64,000 bases of DNA from a virus: positions 55,175 through 119,174 of IMG/VR virus record IMGVR_UViG_3300033153_001906; one strand, given 5' to 3'. The translations under genes and the position numbers were made by a program. Below are positions 58,951 to 64,000 of the stretch, in pieces; within the stretch, counting starts at the first letter, position 1; each line of letters begins with the position of its first letter. A model generated the notes under the pieces. The model saw nothing but the letters and a program-made list of their open reading frames with translations. It did no database searches and had not been told where the DNA came from.

Positions 58951-58982
58951 ATCGTCTCCTATTATGTGTGTGTTTGCACAAG

Positions 58983-58990
58983 TATTTATC
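58983..58990 (-). promoter_or_regulatory. Late promoter GATAAATA
   Basis: GATAAATAC, 32 nt before the ATG at 58950. Confidence 0.78.
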
Positions 58991-59018
58991 ACCATTCTTG
59001 CAGACGGGCGCATAAAAG

Positions 59019-59040
59019 AAAAGGCGCCGAAGCGCCTTTT
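59019..59040 (-). terminator. Terminator with UUCG loop
   Basis: Stem AAAAGGCGC (59019-59027) / GCGCCTTTT (59032-59040); on the minus strand the loop is TTCG, a stable tetraloop. Ends the 59065-59793 transcript. Confidence 0.9.
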
Positions 59041-59064
59041 TGTATTACTTAATTGATTTACTGC

Positions 59065-59793
59065 TTACGTGAACGTTTCGAAGAAGCGTTCTGTAACAGT
59101 TGCGCCCGTGAAGTTAAATGTTGCGCCAGTATTTGTATTATTTGGAACAGTAACAGAGCCTAACGCAACGATTGCTGTTGCCATGTCTGCTGCTGCATCA
59201 CCACCACCTGGACGATCCCATGCAAAGCCGTTGTTTGCACATGCAATTCGAATTACGTTTGCACTAACAATTGCAGTCTGTACGATTGTTGCATACTTGG
59301 CAACCTCAGCTAGTGCCAAATCTGCTGCACTGCTTGGAACTGGTGCATTGTATCCAACATATGTTTCAATACCAACTTGTGGACTTGCCCCTGGGACAAT
59401 AATTGTACTTCCCCACACTAGATTAAATGTTGCTGCGGATCCTGCACCACCAGTTACACTAACTGGGTTTGCTGGAAGTACGCTGTACACACCTGGCTCA
59501 CTAATGCTAAAGTAAACAACACCACCCGAACCATCTACACCATCTGCGCCACCTGGTCCTGCACCTGCGCCCAGAATTGTTAGTGTTGCTGGTGTAGATG
59601 ATGTTCCGCCTGATACTGTAAGAACGTTGCCATTGGCGTATGATGAACCTTCGTCAACGATGGTTGCTTCAACGATACGACCAGCATCGCCAATAACGTC
59701 TGTGCCTAGTCCTGTGTCATTAATATCGAAATAGCGTAAGCTACCTGTTAGCATTTGGTCAGTAATAATACCGCCGCTTACTCTTACTACCAT
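59065..59793 (-). CDS. Small virion protein, paralogue B
   Basis: 242 residues starting MVVRVSGGIITDQMLTGSLR, AGGAG ribosome site. The middle has Gly-rich turns (VDEGSSYANGNVLTVSGG; SEPGVYSVLPANPVSVTG) like the 51056 protein, and the end an alpha/beta part. Own late promoter and own terminator. Confidence 0.7.
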   Translation of the reverse strand: MVVRVSGGIITDQMLTGSLRYFDINDTGLGTDVIGDAGRIVEATIVDEGSSYANGNVLTVSGGTSSTPATLTILGAGAGPGGADGVDGSGGVVYFSISEPGVYSVLPANPVSVTGGAGSAATFNLVWGSTIIVPGASPQVGIETYVGYNAPVPSSAADLALAEVAKYATIVQTAIVSANVIRIACANNGFAWDRPGGGDAAADMATAIVALGSVTVPNNTNTGATFNFTGATVTERFFETFT

Positions 59794-59823
59794 TTTATTA
59801 AACTCCTGAATTCGTTATACTGT

Positions 59824-59831
59824 TATTTATC
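59824..59831 (-). promoter_or_regulatory. Late promoter GATAAATA
   Basis: GATAAATAA, 30 nt before the ATG at 59793. Confidence 0.78.
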
Positions 59832-59858
59832 AACAATGCGAATTATCTAGTCAAAAAA

Positions 59859-59880
59859 AAGCAGCACCGAAGTGCTGCTT
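59859..59880 (-). terminator. Terminator with UUCG loop
   Basis: Stem AAGCAGCAC (59859-59867) / GTGCTGCTT (59872-59880), TTCG loop and eight T on the minus strand. Confidence 0.92.
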
Positions 59881-59905
59881 GATTTTGTTTTGCTATGTAG
59901 AGCTA

Positions 59906-60322
59906 TTATGCTGCTACTGCTGCAAAGTTTGTTCCAACAAGTGAGAACGTTGCGCTGGCAAGGTCTGGGCCCGCTACTGGCAATGCGCCAGATAGATCAA
60001 TTAGATTAATCTCATCTTGAATTTCTACTAGAACGTCTTGTGCAGTCTGGTTACCGACTGTTGTGCCAGATGAACCAAGAGCCTGACCGTAATCCAGAAT
60101 TAACTGAAGTACTGTAGGTGATGCTGCTGCGATTGAAATACCAAGTACTGTGCCGCGTGACTCTAGGATCTCAATTACCTTGTCAAGACCGTTAGCATTA
60201 ACGTTATTAACGCCTGCTGCGTCATCAACAAAGTCGCCTGCTGATACTGTTAGTGTTGCGAAAATTACATCAGCACTGAACCATAGTCCTTCTTGAACTC
60301 TACCATTTACTTTAACTACCAT
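59906..60322 (-). CDS. Small virion protein, paralogue C
   Basis: 138 residues starting MVVKVNGRVQEGLWFSADVI. Aligns with the 60447-60857 protein: WFSADV/WFSSDV, VIEILESRGTVLGI/CIEAIATRGTVIGL, LDYGQALGSS/VDYGQGYDPD, TAQDVLVEIQDEINLI/AAQDIDAEITAAINAI. A clear tandem duplication. Own late promoter and terminator. Confidence 0.75.
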   Translation of the reverse strand: MVVKVNGRVQEGLWFSADVIFATLTVSAGDFVDDAAGVNNVNANGLDKVIEILESRGTVLGISIAAASPTVLQLILDYGQALGSSGTTVGNQTAQDVLVEIQDEINLIDLSGALPVAGPDLASATFSLVGTNFAAVAA

Positions 60323-60369
60323 TTTACTTCTCCTAATTTTGTTGCAGAGTTAATCTCTGCTTATGCTTT

Positions 60370-60377
60370 TATTTATC
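60370..60377 (-). promoter_or_regulatory. Late promoter GATAAATA
   Basis: GATAAATAA, 47 nt before the ATG at 60322. Confidence 0.75.
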
Positions 60378-60402
60378 ACTTTTGTCAATTTTTAGCCAAA
60401 AA

Positions 60403-60424
60403 AAAGCAGTCCGAAGACTGCTTT
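60403..60424 (-). terminator. Terminator with UUCG loop
   Basis: Stem AAAGCAGTC (60403-60411) / GACTGCTTT (60416-60424), TTCG loop, T tract on the minus strand. Confidence 0.92.
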
Positions 60425-60446
60425 AATTTCATTATTATAATGATTA

Positions 60447-60857
60447 TTACGCTGGTGTACCTAGTGCATTACCAGTAAAGCCACGGAACGTTGCAACTGC
60501 TGCCGTTGATAGGCCTGCGATTGCGTTGATTGCTGCTGTGATTTCTGCATCAATGTCTTGTGCAGCTTGGCCGCCCAAAACAACGCTGTCTGGATCGTAA
60601 CCCTGACCGTAATCTACTAGTACGCTGAATGCTGCATCAGTAAGGACTGTTAGGCCGATAACTGTACCGCGTGTTGCGATTGCTTCGATGCATTGCTCTA
60701 GATGACTATTTACTACGTCATCCTGACGAGGGTCAGTTGTTGTTACTGTTAGATCAGTTAGGAATGTGCTTCCTGTTACGCTATCAACGTCAACTACAAC
60801 TACGTCTGACGAGAACCATACGCCCTGTCGAGGTGCTCCTTTAATTCTAACTACCAT
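60447..60857 (-). CDS. Small virion protein, paralogue D
   Basis: 136 residues starting MVVRIKGAPRQGVWFSSDVV. Paralogue of the 59906-60322 protein (see there). Contains FRGFTGNALGTPA at the end. Own late promoter at 60905. High expression is suggested by the monocistronic arrangement. Confidence 0.75.
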   Translation of the reverse strand: MVVRIKGAPRQGVWFSSDVVVVDVDSVTGSTFLTDLTVTTTDPRQDDVVNSHLEQCIEAIATRGTVIGLTVLTDAAFSVLVDYGQGYDPDSVVLGGQAAQDIDAEITAAINAIAGLSTAAVATFRGFTGNALGTPA

Positions 60858-60904
60858 TTTCTTATTCTCCTAATATTGTGCAGAGAAATACTCTGCGATA
60901 AAAG

Positions 60905-60912
60905 TATTTATC
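60905..60912 (-). promoter_or_regulatory. Late promoter GATAAATA
   Basis: GATAAATAC, 47 nt before the ATG at 60857, divergent from the plus-strand copy at 60932. Confidence 0.75.
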
Positions 60913-60931
60913 AGTTTTGAATATTTTTAGG

Positions 60932-60939
60932 GATAAATA
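60932..60939 (+). promoter_or_regulatory. Late promoter GATAAATA
   Basis: GATAAATAA followed by eight nt and ATG at 60948; only a few leader bases are expected. Confidence 0.75.
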
Positions 60940-60947
60940 ACTGTATA

Positions 60948-61112
60948 ATGAACACAGAACACGAATTACTCTTAATAACTGAACTTGAATCCCAAGCTGC
61001 TCAACTTCGTCAATATGATCGAGAGGCGCGGGCGCGAGAGTGGTATCTCAATGGTCAAATTAAAGAACTTAGACGAGAAGTGGACGAACTCAAGTCGAGG
61101 TTGGCTGATTAA
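60948..61112 (+). CDS. Small coiled-coil protein, plus strand
   Basis: 54 residues: MNTEHELLLITELESQAAQL..., then KELRREVDELKSRLAD, an uninterrupted acidic/basic coiled coil. The last 4 nt overlap the convergent zinc-ribbon gene. Late promoter directly upstream. Not previously marked by length criteria. Confidence 0.65.
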   Translation: MNTEHELLLITELESQAAQLRQYDREARAREWYLNGQIKELRREVDELKSRLAD

Positions 61113-62197
61113 TCAGTTTCTACTTGATCGCCTGCTTCTGCGTGTCGATCAATTTGCATACGACATTCTTTGTTGTTGCAATGAAGAACACCTTGCATAT
61201 CATCTTGGATGCCAGTTTCTACGTACTGCCCTGCACCGCACCGCGTACAAGTCTCGTCAGTCATATCAAAGCTCTCGCCAAGAACGTGCCATTCCCAACC
61301 TTCGTTAATTCCACGCTTTTCTTCGTGGCCCTTTGCGAATGGTGCTGGTCGAATTTCCATCTCGTATGCATTGCCGTCTGTAGTACGAACGAATGCGCTG
61401 ATGCCATCTGCAATATAATTCACACTGATTATTTTTTCTACTTCTGGGTGCTTGCGCATGTCTTGAACTAGTTGAAATAGCTGTGTAGCACGATCTTCAT
61501 TTAGTGGAGTTTCGTCAACTTCTACACTATTGAAAACACTGTAGCGTTTGTTGGGATCGTGTCTCAGACCCAAAGCAAGACCAGCAAGACCAGCACCAGC
61601 GATTTTTGCTATAGTCTTGAGTGCTGAATCTTTACCATAGTGTCCTGCTTCACCCTTAGTTAATGTAATCAAGTATGGCAATACTTCTGCAAGCTTTGCG
61701 CGAGTACGAATAAAGCGATGCAACTGTGTTATTGCAGTTTTACGTGCAACTGGTGATGAATCGCCCCAATTGTTAAGTGTGCGACGAACATTGCGTAGTT
61801 TTGTATCAGTAATGCTCAGTGAACGTTCCATTCTCAATAGAAACTGTTGAACAAATGATTTGTCAATGTTGCCTTTACCAATTCCTCTGTACAAACGCAA
61901 TATTTGTTGTTTCTGTGGCTTGCTTATAGCATTCAATTCATTTTGGAGAATGTATGTCAATACATATAGATCATTAGCTGATACGCGAAAGAAATCAAAG
62001 TTAGAGAATGCTGACGCTGCCGATGCATATTGTCTTGCCCAATGTGTTGTCTTTGTATCAAGCGCGAGCGCAATGGTAGCTAACAATACAGAATAGTACA
62101 AGTCACGCTTTTGGCGATCATTGAACTTTCCTAAATCGTGTTTACTACGAAAGATTCGACTCTCGCATAGTGTATTGATTAGCTGTAAATCTTTCAT
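61109..62197 (-). CDS. Probable packaged helical protein with zinc ribbon
   Basis: 362 residues. N-terminus MKDLQLINTLCE/SRIF fits the LxE processing rule. Residues 20-170 are helical; a Gly/Ala stretch (IAGAGLAGLALGL) follows. The C-terminus holds ETCTRCGAGQYVETG and LHCNNKECRMQI, a C-x2-C/C-x4-C zinc ribbon. ATGA overlap with the upstream tagged gene. Unknown activity. Confidence 0.68.
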   Translation of the reverse strand: MKDLQLINTLCESRIFRSKHDLGKFNDRQKRDLYYSVLLATIALALDTKTTHWARQYASAASAFSNFDFFRVSANDLYVLTYILQNELNAISKPQKQQILRLYRGIGKGNIDKSFVQQFLLRMERSLSITDTKLRNVRRTLNNWGDSSPVARKTAITQLHRFIRTRAKLAEVLPYLITLTKGEAGHYGKDSALKTIAKIAGAGLAGLALGLRHDPNKRYSVFNSVEVDETPLNEDRATQLFQLVQDMRKHPEVEKIISVNYIADGISAFVRTTDGNAYEMEIRPAPFAKGHEEKRGINEGWEWHVLGESFDMTDETCTRCGAGQYVETGIQDDMQGVLHCNNKECRMQIDRHAEAGDQVETD

Positions 62198-63405
62198 CTT
62201 GGTTCCTTGTTGAAATTCTGGCGAGAGAATTCTAGTCTATCAACTAGCTTGACCGCATTCCCGTCGTGCCCTACTGCAACAAAGCCTTCTGGGTTTGTTA
62301 CGTCATATCCATCGTATGAACGAATGAATGTTTTTAGTCCGTCTAATGTATTTAGTTTGTTGACCATCACCAACTTGATTTCATTCAAGTGGTTGTATAG
62401 ATCAATTATCTTGTAGATGGTTTCTTTATGTTCGTCAATCCACACTTCTTTATCAGAGATTTTCTGGTGTCTTGCAGCAACCGCTTTGTCAGTCTTGATC
62501 TTATCAATGTCTTTCAGTACGCGGCCTTTGTAAAACTCCAGAAAATCTTTCGTAAATTCATATGGGTCTTTCATGTGTTCGCCTTCACGTACATTTTGGT
62601 TGATGTACATTGGGAGATTTTTCTTGAACTCTGGATTCTCAATTACTACATCCAAGTCTTTGCCTAGCTCAGAAATTCTCGCCTTAGCTGCGATAATCTC
62701 GCGCTTCAAGTCTGCATCTTCTTCTGGTGTTAGTGAAGCAATGCCAGTATAGTCTTTATACGTGGCATCATCGAACCATACATCAGGCGTCTTCTTTAGA
62801 TTGGAAATGTCTACATCAAAAGAAGATGAAACATTCTGCAAAGAGCCTTCGCCCTCATATGCTGTATGGAATACAATTCCAATTTTTGCTTTCTGAATTG
62901 TGTTAGCCAAATTTGAGCCAACTGGAACGGCGTATGTGATTGTGTTTGGAGTGAACGTGATATATTCTTCACCTTCAATCGTTTCCTCTTTCACATCGTC
63001 GCCTGTAAACATAAGGTCGCCCTGGAGAATGCCTTTTATGCCCAACTTTCGCAGGCCGTTAAACGCTGCGAGTAACTTATTTCCAAGTTCGGGTTGTTCG
63101 CTGTAATACTTCTCAACATCTCCAGGACGTTTGATTGTTTTTGATGCTTTCGCAAATGCAGATTTTGTTCCAATAAAGAACTTTCCATCTGCGGGATCTA
63201 TACCACAAATGATAGCTGGGCTACCATCCCACTTAACTGTTACTTTGCCTTGCTTGCCACGACCTTGCGATAGCGTGTTTCTCACGCCAGTAGCAAGCTT
63301 GACTGCGCGTATTGCGCCTTTGTATCCATGATCGAAGATAAGATCCTCTAGATGAACTAGATGGACATTCTTACCAGCTTCAAAGAGTAATTCCCATGCT
63401 CGCAT
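62194..63405 (-). CDS. Packaged nucleotidyltransferase-like protein (KxDG)
   Basis: 403 residues starting MRAWELLFE/AGKN. Then HLVHLEDLIFDHGYKGA and VTVKWDGSPAIICGID (K-x-D-G, motif I of ATP/RNA/DNA-ligase-like nucleotidyltransferases), KFFIGTKSAF (like motif Ia/III), GILQGDLMF and KIGIVFHTAYEGEG (candidate motifs III-V). Cyanophages and pelagiphages carry this family without known function (recollection). With the tag it may be injected and could ligate or cap nucleic acid in the new host. Catalytic assignment is inference. Confidence 0.72.
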   Translation of the reverse strand: MRAWELLFEAGKNVHLVHLEDLIFDHGYKGAIRAVKLATGVRNTLSQGRGKQGKVTVKWDGSPAIICGIDPADGKFFIGTKSAFAKASKTIKRPGDVEKYYSEQPELGNKLLAAFNGLRKLGIKGILQGDLMFTGDDVKEETIEGEEYITFTPNTITYAVPVGSNLANTIQKAKIGIVFHTAYEGEGSLQNVSSSFDVDISNLKKTPDVWFDDATYKDYTGIASLTPEEDADLKREIIAAKARISELGKDLDVVIENPEFKKNLPMYINQNVREGEHMKDPYEFTKDFLEFYKGRVLKDIDKIKTDKAVAARHQKISDKEVWIDEHKETIYKIIDLYNHLNEIKLVMVNKLNTLDGLKTFIRSYDGYDVTNPEGFVAVGHDGNAVKLVDRLEFSRQNFNKEPR

Positions 63406-64000
63406 TACTTTCTCTCACGAATCCATTTTTGAAGTTCGATTAAATCTTTACGTACTGAAGTTATAGTTTTTACTAGAATCTCAGCATCGTCGGCATTGCG
63501 CATCTTCATACCCAATTCCAAGTGATTGATTGCTTGCTCAACGTAAATATTAACCATGCGCTCAAGTCCAGCTTTGTCAGTGACGCGGCCAGTTGCTTTA
63601 CGATAAACGTCTTTGGCTGCATCGCCAGCAATGCCTTCTTCAACATATGGCTCTGGTGCTTCTTCATCACCAACTTCTATCTCTAGCATATTCTTATCGC
63701 GAGCAAGATGGAAAATGAAATCCCATTCGTATGTCAGTCCATTTTCTTCGCTGTATGCTTCGCCATGATTGTTTGTTGGTTGCAAACGCAGTTTGTCGCC
63801 AGCATTCATATACATGGCTGGAACGTCAACTAGTGCAACAACAGTCAATGGTTGCGCAGGTTCTTCATCACGAAAGCGATCTCCAGATGGTTCTGAAAAT
63901 TGGTGAACTTCCATTGGCTCTGTGACGAAGTTTTCATCAAGCTTTTTCTCGTCTAGTGATGCTGCTGCTTCCATCAATTTTCGCATTTGTTCTGTACTCA
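63405..64000 (-). CDS. Probable packaged protein, MRKLMEA class (start at window edge)
   Basis: At least 193 residues from an internal ATG (63986), but the frame continues upstream (STEQMRKLME) to the edge, where an ATG may begin at 64001. MRKLME/AAASL matches the tags at 16035 and 50669. The rest has LTVVALVDVPAMYMNAGDKL (beta) and a helical C-terminus (EQAINHLELGMKMRNAD). Stop coupled to the next gene by TAATG. Confidence 0.68.
   Translation of the reverse strand, partial: STEQMRKLMEAAASLDEKKLDENFVTEPMEVHQFSEPSGDRFRDEEPAQPLTVVALVDVPAMYMNAGDKLRLQPTNNHGEAYSEENGLTYEWDFIFHLARDKNMLEIEVGDEEAPEPYVEEGIAGDAAKDVYRKATGRVTDKAGLERMVNIYVEQAINHLELGMKMRNADDAEILVKTITSVRKDLIELQKWIRERK

Noticed and set aside
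1-64000. tRNA genes
   Set aside because: I saw no cloverleaf with a conserved T-loop in intergenic DNA; a tRNAscan search would settle it.

Overview
The window looks like part of a large, lytic, T4-superfamily myophage genome, marine or freshwater. The reasons are dense minus-strand operons joined by ATGA or TAATG stop/start overlaps, T4-type late promoters (GATAAATA, once the exact TATAAATA), and families shared with T4-like cyanophages and pelagiphages: Hsp20, PD-(D/E)XK exonuclease, thymidylate synthase, GTP cyclohydrolase, repeat-rich virion proteins, and bS21. No tRNA, integrase or transposase was seen. A GcrA-like zinc peptide hints at an alphaproteobacterial host; this is inference only. 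Some initiator positions were moved inward from the longest frame because the first in-frame start was TTG or GTG without a ribosome site, or because an inner ATG forms an exact overlap with the upstream stop.

Layout. 1-11.9 kb: small early genes (macro domain, RadC-like JAB, MazG-like, membrane proteins, many unknowns) under strong TTGAC(A/T)-N16-18-TATAAT promoters, with one late gene, a kinase/ART-like fusion (4145-5569), among them. 12-27 kb: ClpP, a DnaQ-type exonuclease, two plus-strand late genes, three late virion-type genes (two apparently frameshifted), then FtsH, ClpS, Hsp20, an OmpA-like protein, a low-complexity secreted protein, bS21 and ClpX. 27-39 kb: nucleotide and RNA metabolism (QueD, a DUF1508 peptide, an RNA polymerase omega-like protein, a ribbon-helix-helix peptide, FolE, ThyA, class II ribonucleotide reductase), a SleB-type wall hydrolase and phosphatases. 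39-64 kb: virion genes, with a 1729-residue repeat protein, tail-fibre or receptor-binding candidates, four small paralogous virion proteins, and many proteins that appear to be packaged in the head.

Main result. About a dozen otherwise unrelated proteins share a short N-terminal peptide, either M(K/R)xxE(L/I)xxE or NEMRKLME, ending in (L/I/V)xE before a small or polar residue. In T4, such capsid-targeting peptides carry internal proteins and the Alt ADP-ribosyltransferase into the prohead and are cut by gp21 at L/I-x-E. Here the tagged proteins include a kinase/ART-like fusion, a KxDG nucleotidyltransferase-like protein, multi-zinc-ribbon proteins and a basic DNA-binding-like peptide. This would be an ejected effector set.

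Two regulatory patterns stand out. Four late genes have GATAAATA exactly 5 nt before ATG, and three early genes have a -10 box exactly 6 nt before ATG. Both place the start codon at the predicted transcription start, with no Shine-Dalgarno, so leaderless translation is likely. The phage also encodes a nearly complete proteolysis kit (ClpX with its IGF loop, ClpP, ClpS, FtsH, sHsp) and mimics of host RNA polymerase omega and ribosomal protein bS21.
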